Positions 38,395 through 48,046 of a DNA stretch of 64,000 nt are shown here, piece after piece. This DNA is from Pseudomonadota bacterium. GTDB lineage: Bacteria; Pseudomonadota; Gammaproteobacteria; Steroidobacterales; GCA-2729495. Under the pieces are notes generated by a model that was not told the origin of the DNA, did not search any database, and was given only the letters and a program-made list of their open reading frames with translations. Made by a program: the position numbers and the translations under genes. The stretch is from assembly GCA_963204745.1 (NCBI GenBank), contig CAUJHF010000056.1, positions 1 through 64,000 of the forward strand. Reading direction: 5' to 3'. Numbering within the stretch: the first letter of the stretch is position 1; the number at the start of each line of letters is the position of its first letter.

Positions 38395-39333
38395 ATGTCG
38401 CTGAATCTGACTGAAAGTCTGTCCAACGCTCAGAGGCCGGCCCGGCACCAACGGAACCGCGCTCCTGTCATCGGCGATTACGTGGCCTTCCTGATCGTAA
38501 TGCCACTGCTGTTTGCAATCTGGGCCACCGCCATCGGTATGGCACCGGCGCGCCATGCGGGGTTCGCAACCGCATTTCCTTACATCGCCGTTCAGGTGAC
38601 GGCTGCCTGGTGGGCGAACGCGCTGGGGACTCAGGCCGTCGTCTGGATGACGCGACGCAAACCACTGCCCCGCTGGCTCGCGCTGGTGGTGGGGTTCATA
38701 CTGGTTTGCCTGCCGCTTGGCGTTTTCTACAAGGGCCAATCGGCGCTTTTTCAGCAGTTTCTCCCCGCGCTCAGCCTCTCAACCTCCGCGCATGAAGTGG
38801 CGTGGTCCCTGGACTATGCGGCACGCTTCTGCAGATATTCGCTGCCGTTTCTGCCCATGTGGATGGCCGCGGTCTACGGTTACGAGATATTGCGCGGCGT
38901 ACAGTGGTTTGCACCATCTGCGGCTACGGAGATTCGCGATCCCGCCATTCCGGCGGCGGCCAGTCATCGCCCTTCAGCATCTGAAACCCGTACACCAGCA
39001 GCAGCAAAGGTTCTGCCCTTCGTCGCGGGCAGCCGCCTCCCGGCAGAGGCTCAGGTATGGGCGGTAAAGGCAGAGGAGCACTACATCAAGCTGTGGTCAG
39101 ACCGGGGCGTAGACCTGGTTCGCTACCGCTTTAGCGATGCGATAAAAGACCTGGCTGGCAGGGATGGAACGCAGGTTCACCGCTCCTGGTGGATCGCCTG
39201 GTCAGCTGTCGTTGGCAGTCGTTCCCGCGGCCGATCCATCGAACTGATCCTGCGTAATGGACTCAGCATCCCCGTGAGCCTGGCTCATAAGGCTGCGGCG
39301 AGTCGACGAACCACAAAAAATGACATGGGATGA
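38395..39333 (+). CDS. Membrane-anchored LytTR-family transcriptional regulator
   Basis: A 312-residue protein. Four hydrophobic helices in the first 165 residues (DYVAFLIVMPLLFAIWATAI, TAAWWANALG, WLALVVGFILVCLPLGVFY, LPFLPMWMAAVYG) form a membrane domain. The C-terminal 95 residues are a LytTR DNA-binding domain (VWAVKAEEHYIKLWS, RYRFSDAIKDLA, QVHRSWWIAWSAV, RNGLSIPVS). The DNA-binding domain would sit at the membrane, as in other MFS-less LytTR membrane regulators. It probably controls the divergent FG-GAP gene; that is inferred from position. ATG at 38395; a nearby ATG at 38388 is out of frame. Confidence 0.82.
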   Translation: MSLNLTESLSNAQRPARHQRNRAPVIGDYVAFLIVMPLLFAIWATAIGMAPARHAGFATAFPYIAVQVTAAWWANALGTQAVVWMTRRKPLPRWLALVVGFILVCLPLGVFYKGQSALFQQFLPALSLSTSAHEVAWSLDYAARFCRYSLPFLPMWMAAVYGYEILRGVQWFAPSAATEIRDPAIPAAASHRPSASETRTPAAAKVLPFVAGSRLPAEAQVWAVKAEEHYIKLWSDRGVDLVRYRFSDAIKDLAGRDGTQVHRSWWIAWSAVVGSRSRGRSIELILRNGLSIPVSLAHKAAASRRTTKNDMG

Positions 39334-39460
39334 TTCAGGATCGGAGTGAACACTCCGGGGTCCTGCTGGAGTTTCCAGAATCTGGTGGACACAAGCCAGC
39401 CCGCACTTTTCCAACGGAATGGTTGAAGCCACGGTAAGGAAAGTCCGGTAGGAGCGGCAC

Positions 39461-39549
39461 GTAGGAGCGCCTTCAGGCGCGATGCTTTTCGCCATCAATC
39501 GCGGCTGAAGCCGCTCCTACGGGGAGATCGCGCCTGAAGGCGCTCCTAC
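39461..39549. repeat. Cluster of three REP elements overlapping the metX stop
   Basis: GTAGGAGCGCCTTCAGGCGC (39461-39480) is followed by two units in the opposite orientation, gcggctgaagccgctcctac (39501-39520) and gcgcctgaaggcgctcctac (39530-39549). A partial gtaggagcgg also lies at 39450. The last unit includes the metX stop codon. No REP-associated tyrosine transposase is in the window. Confidence 0.9.
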
Positions 39550-40655
39550 ACTGCGAAGAACACTTCAAGGACGGGCCGGAATCGGTCCATGTCGACCAGA
39601 AATGAGTCGTGCCCCTGTATCGACGGCAGCTCGATGAAGTGGACCTCGCGGTTGAGCGCATCCAGGCCGGTAGCCAGTTCGCGCTGCTGCGCGATCGGGA
39701 ACAAGATGTCGGTGTCCACGCCGATTACCAGCACGCGCTCGGCACGCACCTTGCCGAGGCCGCAGGTTACCGAACCGCCGTGTTCGGCAACGTCGAACAG
39801 GTCGCTGGCACGCGACAGGTAGAGATAGCTGTTGGCATCGAAATGGCCGGTGAATTTCTGCGCATGGGCTTCGAGATAGCTTTCGACTTCGAAATCGAAG
39901 GCAAAAGCGTCACCGGTCTGGCGCTCCTCGCCTATGCGTTCGCGGCCAAAACGCTGGTCCCATTCCCTGGCTGACCGATAGCTGACCATACCGAGTTTAC
40001 GCGCCATGCGCATGCCGGTGATCGGCCCGGCGCCGCTTGCATAGTTGCCATGATCCCAGGCCGGATCGCGACGGATCATCTCGCGCTGGAGTGAGCGCAT
40101 TGCAATCGAGAATGGCAGTGCACGTGCCCCGGTAGAAATCAGCACGAGATTGCGTGTCATGTCAGGATGCGCGATGGCGAAAGCCAGCGTTGTCATGCCG
40201 CCCATCGACGGACCGACAACCGTGTGCAGCCGGCTGATACCAAAGTTCTTTACCACCAGCATGCCGGCGTTGGCGACATCCTCAAGCGTCAGCACAGGGA
40301 AGTTGAGCCGGTACGGCTGCCCGGTCAGCGGGTCGATCGAAGCCGGCCCGGTGGAGCCGAAGCAGCTGCCCAGCGAATTGATGCAGATGACGAAGTAACG
40401 CCGCGTATCGATCGGCCGCGACGGGCCGACGATTTCTTCCCACCAACCCGGCGAAGGATCGTCGGGTGAAGAGCAGGCATGGGCCGAGGGCGACATGCCG
40501 GTAAAGATCAGTACGGCGTTATCCCGTCCGGCATTGAGTTGCCCCCAGGTCTCGTAGGCGATCACAGGCCGCTCGAGCACGCCGCCGCGGTGCATCTCGA
40601 AGCTGCCGGGAACCTGGAATAGTTTGCGTGCCGTGGTCACTGCCTTGCGGTCCAT
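39546..40655 (-). CDS. metX: Homoserine O-acyltransferase (MetX)
   Basis: Acylates L-homoserine in methionine synthesis; in many gammaproteobacteria MetX-like enzymes use succinyl-CoA, so acetyl versus succinyl is open. A 369-residue alpha/beta hydrolase with nucleophile Ser150 in VVGPSMGGM, Asp in GVDTDILFP and His in IQGHDSF. The ATG at 40655 is chosen by family length; the open frame to 40817 overlaps the der end. The stop codon TAG is supplied by a REP element. The 3' end is copied at 35680-35719. Last gene of the run that starts at trmJ, with a 76-bp gap after der. Confidence 0.93.
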   Translation of the reverse strand: MDRKAVTTARKLFQVPGSFEMHRGGVLERPVIAYETWGQLNAGRDNAVLIFTGMSPSAHACSSPDDPSPGWWEEIVGPSRPIDTRRYFVICINSLGSCFGSTGPASIDPLTGQPYRLNFPVLTLEDVANAGMLVVKNFGISRLHTVVGPSMGGMTTLAFAIAHPDMTRNLVLISTGARALPFSIAMRSLQREMIRRDPAWDHGNYASGAGPITGMRMARKLGMVSYRSAREWDQRFGRERIGEERQTGDAFAFDFEVESYLEAHAQKFTGHFDANSYLYLSRASDLFDVAEHGGSVTCGLGKVRAERVLVIGVDTDILFPIAQQRELATGLDALNREVHFIELPSIQGHDSFLVDMDRFRPVLEVFFAV

Positions 40656-40731
40656 CGCGCGGTGGAAGCCATGATTATGCGTGGCGGAATGGCGCCCAGG
40701 CCCGACCGTTTGGTTATATGGATATGGCCCG

Positions 40732-42120
40732 CTACCGGTAACGCAGCCGGGCGCGATGTTTGACCTGCCGCGGTGTGAGGCGGTTCCGCTTGCCGGCAAA
40801 GGGGTTCTTGCCGGCACGCAGTTCGATGCGGATCGGCGTCCCGCGCAGACGAAATACCTTGCGGAAGTATCCCATCAGGTAACGCCGGTAGTTATCCGGC
40901 AGCGCCGAGGTCTGGTTGCCGTGAATGATGATGAGCGGTGGCCGGCGCCCGCCCTGGTGGGCATAAGTGAGCTTGATACGGCTGCGGTTGGCGATTGGCG
41001 TCGGATAGGCCTGCACGGCATCCTTGAGCGCGCGGTTGAGATCAGGCGTCGGCAATTCGCGGACTGCGGCAAGTGCCGCACGACGACCGCTTTCGAGCAG
41101 ATCGAAGACGGCCGTACCATGCAGAGCCGAGATAAAGTGGATATCGGCGAAATCCAGAAAGGGCAAACGCCGGTCCAGATCCTCGCGCACGCGCTCACGC
41201 TGATCGGGCGGCAGGTGATCCCATTTGTTGACACCGATGGCCAGCGCCCGCCCCCGCTCCAGCACGAGGCCGATCAGCGACACGTCCTGCTCGGTCAGAC
41301 TGTCGCGCGCATCGATCAGCACCAGCACTGCGTCGGCTTCTTCCAGCGCCTGCAGCGACTTGACGATACTGAAGCGCTCGATGACCTCGTCCACGCGCGC
41401 CTTGCGGCGTATGCCGGCGGTATCCACCAGGACCATCGCGTGGCCATCATGCGTGAAAGGAACGCGGATGCTGTCGCGGGTGGTACCGGCCTGATCGGAG
41501 GTCAGCAGCCGGTCTTCACCGAGCAGGCGATTGATGAGCGTGGACTTGCCGACATTCGGCCGACCGATCACAGCAATGCGCGTGCCCTGGAGCGCAGCGG
41601 TGTCGGCCTGCGGCTCTGCATCTTCCCGTACCGGCAGCGCGGCCAGAATGCGTTCGCCCAGCAGCGCGAGCCGGTCGCCGTGCTGCGCCGAGATGGCTAC
41701 CGGATCGCCGAGGCCGAGTTCATAGAATGCCGCGGCCAGTTCCACCGGCGCACGGCCCTCGGCCTTGTTGATCGCGAGAATCACCGGCTTGCCGGTCTTG
41801 CGCAGCCGGCCGACGATCTGGTGATCGTCCGGCAAAGGCCCGGTTGCAGCCTCGACGAGAAACACGATCACATCGGCCTCGCCGACAGCATAGGCAACCT
41901 GCCGCTCGATCTGCTGGCCGAAAGGATCGCTGGTGTTGGCCAGTCCGCCAGTGTCGATGACGATCGCCGCGCGGTCCTTGACGGTGGTGTAACCGTACAG
42001 GCGGTCACGGGTCAGACCGGGCAGATCGGCGACCAGCGCATCGCGCGTGCCGGTCAGCGCATTGAACAGCGTGGACTTGCCGACATTCGGGCGACCGACC
42101 AGCGCAAATACAGGCAACAC
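40732..42120 (-). CDS. der: Ribosome-assembly GTPase Der (EngA)
   Basis: Essential double-GTPase needed for 50S subunit maturation. 462 residues with two G domains: P-loops GRPNVGKSTLFN (about 9-20) and GRPNVGKSTLIN (about 186-197), G3 DTGGL and DTAGI, and G4 NKAEG and NKWDH. A C-terminal KH-like domain follows (GTPIRIELRAGKNPF). Usual neighbour of bamB, 21 bp downstream of it. Confidence 0.97.
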   Translation of the reverse strand: MLPVFALVGRPNVGKSTLFNALTGTRDALVADLPGLTRDRLYGYTTVKDRAAIVIDTGGLANTSDPFGQQIERQVAYAVGEADVIVFLVEAATGPLPDDHQIVGRLRKTGKPVILAINKAEGRAPVELAAAFYELGLGDPVAISAQHGDRLALLGERILAALPVREDAEPQADTAALQGTRIAVIGRPNVGKSTLINRLLGEDRLLTSDQAGTTRDSIRVPFTHDGHAMVLVDTAGIRRKARVDEVIERFSIVKSLQALEEADAVLVLIDARDSLTEQDVSLIGLVLERGRALAIGVNKWDHLPPDQRERVREDLDRRLPFLDFADIHFISALHGTAVFDLLESGRRAALAAVRELPTPDLNRALKDAVQAYPTPIANRSRIKLTYAHQGGRRPPLIIIHGNQTSALPDNYRRYLMGYFRKVFRLRGTPIRIELRAGKNPFAGKRNRLTPRQVKHRARLRYR

Positions 42121-42141
42121 TTCAAGTGTCCCTGTGCGCTA

Positions 42142-43335
42142 TTACTTCACAACCTGACGAAAGGCCGCGAGATCGCCGTCGTCTGACTGGACGTATAACA
42201 AGTCGTTGACGACCAGTGGCGGCGAGGTTACGCGGGTCCTGTCGATGCGCACACGGGCCTGCGGCTTGCCGGTCGCAGTATCAAAGAAGTGCACATAACC
42301 CTCAAAATCGCCGACCACCACCGAGTTCTGATATGCCGTGGGGCCAGTGATATCGCGGTTCTTCAGCAACTCGTGCTTCCAGAGTTCACTGCCGGTCTGG
42401 CGCACCAGCGCCTGCAGCTCGCTGTGGTTGCCGGATATGTAAACGTTCTCCAGATCCGCAGCCAGTCCGCCATAGCCGGCAACGTCCTGGGCCCACAGGG
42501 ACTGTCCGGACTCCAGTGCAACAGCAGTGGTCTGGCCGCGATAGTCAACAACGTAGAGGTCATCACCCACCGAACGCACCGTCGCATTGATGTCCGCCAG
42601 CCGCTCGATCTCGTTGCGGCCCGACGGCGGATCAAGCAACGTATCCCAGGACGGTGTACCGTCCAACAGGTCGTAAGCGGCGAGCTTGCCGTTGTCGAAA
42701 CCGCAGACCACCATATTCCTGACCACTACCGGCGCGCCGGTGCCGCGCACCGTGAGGCGCGGCATGTTCTGCTGGACAAACCAGCGTTGCGTACCGTCAG
42801 TGGCATCGAGTGCCGTGAGCTTGCCATCCACGGTGCGCACCAGCACGAGGCCCGGGGCGATGGCCGGTGCAGCGAGCACTTCGCTCGACAGGGACTTGCG
42901 CCAGATTTCATTGCCATCGTCGGCACCGAGCGCGATGACATCGCCGTTGCTCGAACCCAGCACGACGATTTTTCCGTCAGTGGCCGGCCCGCCCGAGAGC
43001 GGCAACTCCGTCTTGCTCCGCCAGAGCCGTTTGCCTTTGGCCGCATCGAAAGCACTCACCCGCCCGTCGTTGGCAGCGGCAAAAATCCGCGAACCATCCG
43101 ACGCAGGCCCGAGCGCCAGGCGCAGGAATTCGGTTCCACCGCCGAGGCCGGCCGACCAGACCTTCTTTATCCTGATCGTCGATTTGAAGTCGGGGAGTTC
43201 GACGGGCGCATCCGGCTCATCGTCCTTGCCGCCGAACAGGCTGCAGCCCGTGGTCGAGATGGCTCCCGCGGCAAGCAGCGCACCGAGCATGAATACGCGC
43301 AGGCAGTCACCGACGGTCCGGCGGTTGAGACGCAT
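42142..43335 (-). CDS. bamB: Outer-membrane assembly lipoprotein BamB
   Basis: Eight-bladed propeller lipoprotein of the BAM complex, which inserts outer-membrane proteins. The 397-residue product has lipobox STTGC with Cys31, then repeated PQQ-type blades (SRIFAAANDGRVSAFDAAKG, GDVIALGADDGNEIWRKSL, GQTTAVALESGQSLW and others). Start either ATG 43335, sharing a base with the yfgM stop, or GTG 43338. Encoded between yfgM and der as in E. coli. Confidence 0.95.
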   Translation of the reverse strand: MRLNRRTVGDCLRVFMLGALLAAGAISTTGCSLFGGKDDEPDAPVELPDFKSTIRIKKVWSAGLGGGTEFLRLALGPASDGSRIFAAANDGRVSAFDAAKGKRLWRSKTELPLSGGPATDGKIVVLGSSNGDVIALGADDGNEIWRKSLSSEVLAAPAIAPGLVLVRTVDGKLTALDATDGTQRWFVQQNMPRLTVRGTGAPVVVRNMVVCGFDNGKLAAYDLLDGTPSWDTLLDPPSGRNEIERLADINATVRSVGDDLYVVDYRGQTTAVALESGQSLWAQDVAGYGGLAADLENVYISGNHSELQALVRQTGSELWKHELLKNRDITGPTAYQNSVVVGDFEGYVHFFDTATGKPQARVRIDRTRVTSPPLVVNDLLYVQSDDGDLAAFRQVVK

Positions 43336-44045
43336 CACTTCGCAGGCTGGCCGTCAGCCAGGGCCGGAGCAGCAGCCGGCACGCCGGCTGCCGCAGTCAG
43401 GTCGGCAGCCGTACCGCCGAGCTGGTCGAGCTTGGCGGTGACATAGCCGAGATCCAGCACCGCAGCCGCCATTTCACCATTCAGCGCCTGCTCATATTCG
43501 CTGCGCGCTTCCGCCTGCTTGCCCATCGCGTGATAGACATCGCCGCGCACATCGTGGAACAGGGGCGCAAAAGCGGCGCTGCCAGGCACGTCCAGCGCCT
43601 TCAGTGCCTCGTCATGCCGGTCGTTTGCACTGAGCAAACGTGCGAGTCGCAAGCGGGCAATGTTGCGCAATTCGTCTGAATTGCCCTTGTCAGCAACCCG
43701 CTGCAACTGGGCTATCGCCTCGTCCTGATTGCTCCGTGACACGTAGAGACCGGCCATCGACAGCCTGGCCTGATCCACATAGGCAGACGACGAGAAATCG
43801 GTCTCAAGCTGCTGCAGCTGCTGGCTTGCTGTATCGACTTGCTGCCTGTTCACCGATTGCAGCAGCTGGTCGTACAGCGCCGACGCGGCCTCGGCACGCT
43901 GCATCTGATAGTGCTGCCACTGGTTCCAGCCGAACAGTCCGCCGAGTCCCAGCACCACACCGGCGATGAGAAACGGTCCGTTCTGCCGCAACCAGCTCTT
44001 GACATGGTCGGCTTGTTGGTCGTCTGTCAGAAAATCATCTTCCAC
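43335..44045 (-). CDS. yfgM: YfgM-type periplasmic TPR protein, ancillary SecYEG translocon subunit
   Basis: A 236-residue inner-membrane protein with one N-terminal transmembrane helix (GPFLIAGVVLGLGGLFGW, about 27-44) preceded by the typical YLTDDQQAD-like start, then TPR-like helices in the periplasm. Family members associate with PpiD and SecYEG. An Ala/Pro-rich tail ends the protein. Start ATG 44045, 28 bp after the hisS stop. Confidence 0.9.
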   Translation of the reverse strand: MEDDFLTDDQQADHVKSWLRQNGPFLIAGVVLGLGGLFGWNQWQHYQMQRAEAASALYDQLLQSVNRQQVDTASQQLQQLETDFSSSAYVDQARLSMAGLYVSRSNQDEAIAQLQRVADKGNSDELRNIARLRLARLLSANDRHDEALKALDVPGSAAFAPLFHDVRGDVYHAMGKQAEARSEYEQALNGEMAAAVLDLGYVTAKLDQLGGTAADLTAAAGVPAAAPALADGQPAK

Positions 44046-44073
44046 GGCGCGTTCCTGTCACTGCATCAAGTCA

Positions 44074-45354
44074 TCAGGGCCGCGATCGCAAGTGCGTGGC
44101 GATCGCATCGGCCAGCCCGGCTATAGCTACTGTGGTCTGCTCCACTTCGGTCCGCAAGGGTTTGACGACCGCCGTACCACTGGCGACTTCGTCTTCACCC
44201 AGCAATACGGCAACGGTCGCACCGCTGCGGTCGGCACGTTTCATCTGCGACTTGAAGCCACCACCACCGCAATTGGTCTCAACGCGCAACGGCGCGGCAC
44301 CGTCGCGCAGGCTCTCGGCGACGCGGAACGCGGAACGGATTGCCGCCTCCCCCACCGCCACCACATAGACATCCGGCACCCGCGGCGGGGCACCCAGGCC
44401 AGCCAGCGCATAAAGCTCCACCAGCCGCTCCAGCCCGATGGCAAAACCGATTGCAGGGGTCGGCTCGCCACCCAGGTATTCAACCAGCCCATCATACCTG
44501 CCGCCGGCGCAGACTGCGCCCTGCGTACCGAGGCGATCGGTCACCCACTCAAAGACGGTACGCCCGTAATAGTCGAGCCCGCGCACCAGACGTGGATTCA
44601 CGACATAAGGCACGCCGGCATCGTCGAGCAACGTCCGCAGGCCGTTGAAATGCGCCTCTGATTCCCCGTCCAGGTACCCGGTAAGCCGGGGTGCATCGGC
44701 AATCAGCGCCTGCAACGCCGGGTTCTTGCTGTCGAGGATGCGCAGCGGGTTGCGCTCCAGGCGCCGGCGGCTGTCCTCGTCGAGCTCCGCGAAGTGCGCA
44801 CGGAAATAAGCCGTCAGGTCGGTACGGTACTGAATGCGGGATTCAGTCGTGCCCAGCGTATTGATTTGCAGGCTGACATGCTCGATGCGCAACAGCCGCC
44901 AGATGCGCGCCAGCATGATGATGAGTTCGGCATCGATATCCGGCCCGGAAAAGCCGAGTGCCTCGACATCGAACTGGTGAAACTGCCGGTAACGACCCTT
45001 CTGCGGCTTCTCGTAGCGGAACATCGGGCCCGTCGACCAGAACTTTTGCCGCTGATTGCGCAACAGGCCATGTTCCATGCAGGCCCGCACGATGCCCGCG
45101 GTCGCTTCGGGACGCAGCGTGATCGACATGCCGTTGCGATCGTCGAAGCTGTACATCTCCTTCTCGACGATGTCCGTCACTTCACCAATCGAGCGCTTGA
45201 AGAGATCCGTACGCTCGACGATCGGCACGCGGATTTCCTGGTAGCCGTAATCGAGAAGCACGCTGCGGATCGTCGCTTCGACATGCTGCCAGAGCGCGGA
45301 ATCCGGCGGCAGCACATCACCCATGCCACGAATCGCCTGTATCTGTTCCTGCAT
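44074..45354 (-). CDS. hisS: Histidyl-tRNA synthetase
   Basis: Class II synthetase of 426 residues charging tRNA-His. Motif 2 region [20 protein letters not shown], the histidine-specific motifs [15 protein letters not shown] and the [14 protein letters not shown] stretch, motif 3 [10 protein letters not shown], and the C-terminal anticodon-binding domain are all present. It starts 9 bp after the rodZ stop. In E. coli ispG lies between rodZ and hisS; here it does not. Confidence 0.97.
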   Translation of the reverse strand: MQEQIQAIRGMGDVLPPDSALWQHVEATIRSVLLDYGYQEIRVPIVERTDLFKRSIGEVTDIVEKEMYSFDDRNGMSITLRPEATAGIVRACMEHGLLRNQRQKFWSTGPMFRYEKPQKGRYRQFHQFDVEALGFSGPDIDAELIIMLARIWRLLRIEHVSLQINTLGTTESRIQYRTDLTAYFRAHFAELDEDSRRRLERNPLRILDSKNPALQALIADAPRLTGYLDGESEAHFNGLRTLLDDAGVPYVVNPRLVRGLDYYGRTVFEWVTDRLGTQGAVCAGGRYDGLVEYLGGEPTPAIGFAIGLERLVELYALAGLGAPPRVPDVYVVAVGEAAIRSAFRVAESLRDGAAPLRVETNCGGGGFKSQMKRADRSGATVAVLLGEDEVASGTAVVKPLRTEVEQTTVAIAGLADAIATHLRSRP

Positions 45355-45363
45355 ATCTGCTCT

Positions 45364-46170
45364 CTACCGCGGCGGCAATTCGATACGGAAGCGCGCCACA
45401 TTGCTGCCCGGTGCACGCGCATTCTCGGGCACCGGCCAGGGCTGGCCGTCGATGGTCAGGCGTACCCCGGGTGCGTTGCCAAGGGCCACGGTGTAGGGCG
45501 GCTCGCCACTCAGCACCTGGCGACTGCCGGCGGGTTGCTCGCCTGACAACAGGCGACCCGAACTGTCGCTGATATCCACCCATGATGCCTCTGCAAACTC
45601 GAGCAGCAGTGTGCCGGTCGCAGCCGGCGGTGCCTCTTGTGCCGGTGCTTCGGTCAGCTCCGCGGGCAGCGCCTCCACCGGCAGCGTATCGACTTCAGGC
45701 GACATTTCGGCTTGCGGCATGGGCGCGCGACTTTCTCCGCCGGAACGGAACACGAAAAGGAGCAGCAGGATACCCAGCAGGCCGACACCGGCAATCGTCA
45801 GCACGACCGGCAGACGCGGGCCCACGGGCGGCAACTCATCCCGGTCGCGCACGATTTTCGGCGGCAGCACCGAGGCCGGATCAGCCTGCCGGTAGGCATC
45901 GAGTACCGACTGCTCCGACAGACCAAGCAGCCCCGCATAAGCCTTGAGATATCCACGCACGAATACCGGTGCACCCAGCGCTTCAAAGCGATCCTCTTCA
46001 ATCGCCCTGAGCATCGACTCCTCGAGATGCAGCAGTTGCCCCGCCTGTTCGAGACTCAGCGCACGAGCCTTGCGCGCCGACCGCAGGCGCGCGCCCAGCG
46101 GAAGCGCGGCATCGGACCGGGTATCTGTAGAAGCGGATGATTCCACCGCTGAAGCCTGCACTTCGCTCAA
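45364..46170 (-). CDS. rodZ: Cell-shape protein RodZ
   Basis: A 268-residue bitopic protein linking MreB to the elongasome. A cytoplasmic helix-turn-helix (about 25-95: LGARLRSARKARALSLEQAG, FVRGYLKAYAGLLGL), a single membrane helix at about 120-141 (PVVLTIAGVGLLGILLLLF) and a periplasmic DUF4115 beta domain (LLLEFAEASWVDISDSSGR) give the full family plan. Overlaps the end of pilW by 4 bp. Confidence 0.93.
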   Translation of the reverse strand: MSEVQASAVESSASTDTRSDAALPLGARLRSARKARALSLEQAGQLLHLEESMLRAIEEDRFEALGAPVFVRGYLKAYAGLLGLSEQSVLDAYRQADPASVLPPKIVRDRDELPPVGPRLPVVLTIAGVGLLGILLLLFVFRSGGESRAPMPQAEMSPEVDTLPVEALPAELTEAPAQEAPPAATGTLLLEFAEASWVDISDSSGRLLSGEQPAGSRQVLSGEPPYTVALGNAPGVRLTIDGQPWPVPENARAPGSNVARFRIELPPR

Positions 46171-46934
46171 GATTTCGACTCGCTCAGCCGGCGGGCTTCG
46201 TCCGAAGACGGGAACTGCTTGAGCAGGGTATCGGCATACCTGTCCGCGGCAACGTTATCGTCAAGCGCGCGCTCGATACGCACCGCAAGCCAGAGTGCGG
46301 CGGGTGACGGCTGGTCGGCCGCCAGGTAGCGCTCGATGAATGCCCTGGCCTGAAGTGCACGCCCGGCTTCCAGCGTGACCTCAGCCAGCTGCAGCAGCGC
46401 GTCACTGTAATCCGGGTTCTCATTCAGCGCGCCGCGCAGATAGCCTTCCGCACGGTTGAGGTCGATGCTCTTGGCGCAGGTACCGGCATTGGTAGCAAGC
46501 ATTGCGCGGTTGGCCGTACTGACAGAGAGCGGTATCGCGAGCGCCCTGTCGAACAGCCGCAACGCTTCCTTCGGCTCACCCTTGCGCTGGCAGGTAAATA
46601 CCGCCAGTGCATTGAGGTTGTCAGGACTGTCGGGATTGAGATCGACGGCACGCCTGTAGTGACGCTCGGCGCCGGCCGGATCTTCGAGCCGTTCGAAAAC
46701 CACGCCGAGTGCGACATGCGCGGTGGCCAGACCCGGATCGAGCCTGATGGCATTTTCCAGCTTGGTACGCGCCAGCTGCAATTTGTTCTGGCGCAGATAA
46801 CTGATGCCAAGCTGCATGTTGTATCCGGCAGCCTCGTCCGGCGAACTCGGCGCAGGTTGCGATCCCGTGGTCGTGGTCACACACCCGGCCAGGGCCATGG
46901 CAAGCAGCGCGATGATGACTGTCAGTTGTGCCAT
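46167..46934 (-). CDS. pilW: Type IV pilus biogenesis lipoprotein PilW/PilF (TPR)
   Basis: A 255-residue outer-membrane lipoprotein with lipobox LAGC (Cys18) and about six TPR units (AAGYNMQLGISYLRQNKLQL, AHVALGVVFERLEDPAGAE and others). It assists multimerisation of the PilQ secretin. The gene stands between rlmN and rodZ, its usual place. Start ATG 46934 lies 13 bp inside rlmN, so translation is coupled. Confidence 0.9.
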   Translation of the reverse strand: MAQLTVIIALLAMALAGCVTTTTGSQPAPSSPDEAAGYNMQLGISYLRQNKLQLARTKLENAIRLDPGLATAHVALGVVFERLEDPAGAERHYRRAVDLNPDSPDNLNALAVFTCQRKGEPKEALRLFDRALAIPLSVSTANRAMLATNAGTCAKSIDLNRAEGYLRGALNENPDYSDALLQLAEVTLEAGRALQARAFIERYLAADQPSPAALWLAVRIERALDDNVAADRYADTLLKQFPSSDEARRLSESKS

Positions 46935-48040
46935 GTGACCTCATGCAGCCTGGTGCCCAGCGGCACCCTCACCCGGTTGTTGACCTGGCCGGCGAGTTGC
47001 CCGCAGGCCGCCGCAATATCATCGCCCCGCGTACGCCGGGTGATCGTCATGATGCCGGCATCGATCAGGATCGCGCGGAAGCGGTCGAGCGCTGCGCCTG
47101 AAGAACGACGGTAGTCGCTGCCGGGAAACGGGTTGAAAGGAATCAGGTTCAGCTTGGCCGGCCGGTTGGACAGCAGCTTCACCAGCCCGCGCGCATGGCT
47201 CTCCGCATCGTTCACGCCGGCAAGCATCACGTATTCAAAGGTAATACCGACGGCGTTGGTCGTTTCGGCGTAGTCCCAGCAGGCCTCGAGCAGCTCTGCA
47301 ATCGGATGCCGCCGGTTGATCGGCACCAGCTGATTGCGCAGCTCGTCGTCCGGCGCGTGCAGGGATACTGCCAGCGCGACATTGCTCTCCTGCGCCAGCT
47401 TGCGGATCTGCGGCACCAGGCCCGAGGTGCTCACCGTCACCCGCCGCCGCGACAGCTGGAAGCCCAGATCATCGATGAGCACCGAGCAGGCCTGTACCAC
47501 GGGCCGGAAGTTGGCCAGCGGCTCGCCCATGCCCATGAAGACGATATTGGTAATCCGTGAACGACCCGCAACCAGACCGAGCTGGCGAGTCGCGATGAGT
47601 ACCTGCCCGATGATCTCTGCCGCAGTCAGGTTGCGGTTGAATCCCTGCCGGCCGGTGGCACAGAAGGAACAGTCGAGCGCACAACCGACCTGGGAGGAAA
47701 CACACAGCGTGCCGCGTCCTTCCTCCGGGATGAACACCGTCTCCACAAGCTGGCCTGCGCCGACCTGCAGCCGCCACTTCACGGTACCGTCGGTGGACTC
47801 CTGGCAGGCATCGATTTCAGGCAAGCGAAAGTCCGCCACCAGGGCCAGCCGCTCGCGCAATGCCACCGACATGTCGGTCATGGCCGCGGGGTCGAGCACC
47901 CCGCGGCCATACATCCAGCGCATCAGTTGCCGGGCGCGAAACGGCTTTTCGCCGTAACTGGCAAAGACCTGCTCAAGCTCCGCCCGCGGCAGGCCCAAAA
48001 GGGCCTGACCCGAAGCAACAGCCTGAGCCGGTCCGTTCAC
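46922..48040 (-). CDS. rlmN: Dual-specificity RNA methyltransferase RlmN
   Basis: Radical-SAM enzyme methylating C2 of A2503 in 23S rRNA and A37 of some tRNAs. 372 residues; the cluster motif is C120-x3-C124-x2-C127 in GCALDCSFCATG. NIVFMGMGEPLAN and LAVSLHAPDDELRNQLVPIN are family signatures, and a catalytic Cys lies near the C-terminus (DIAAACGQL). Located 6 bp after ndk. Confidence 0.97.
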   Translation of the reverse strand: MNGPAQAVASGQALLGLPRAELEQVFASYGEKPFRARQLMRWMYGRGVLDPAAMTDMSVALRERLALVADFRLPEIDACQESTDGTVKWRLQVGAGQLVETVFIPEEGRGTLCVSSQVGCALDCSFCATGRQGFNRNLTAAEIIGQVLIATRQLGLVAGRSRITNIVFMGMGEPLANFRPVVQACSVLIDDLGFQLSRRRVTVSTSGLVPQIRKLAQESNVALAVSLHAPDDELRNQLVPINRRHPIAELLEACWDYAETTNAVGITFEYVMLAGVNDAESHARGLVKLLSNRPAKLNLIPFNPFPGSDYRRSSGAALDRFRAILIDAGIMTITRRTRGDDIAAACGQLAGQVNNRVRVPLGTRLHEVTWHN

Positions 48041-48046
48041 CGGCGC

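Noticed and set aside
40681-42186. 501-codon plus-strand frame over der
   Set aside because: Exactly antisense to der and of low-complexity composition; a shadow of codon bias.
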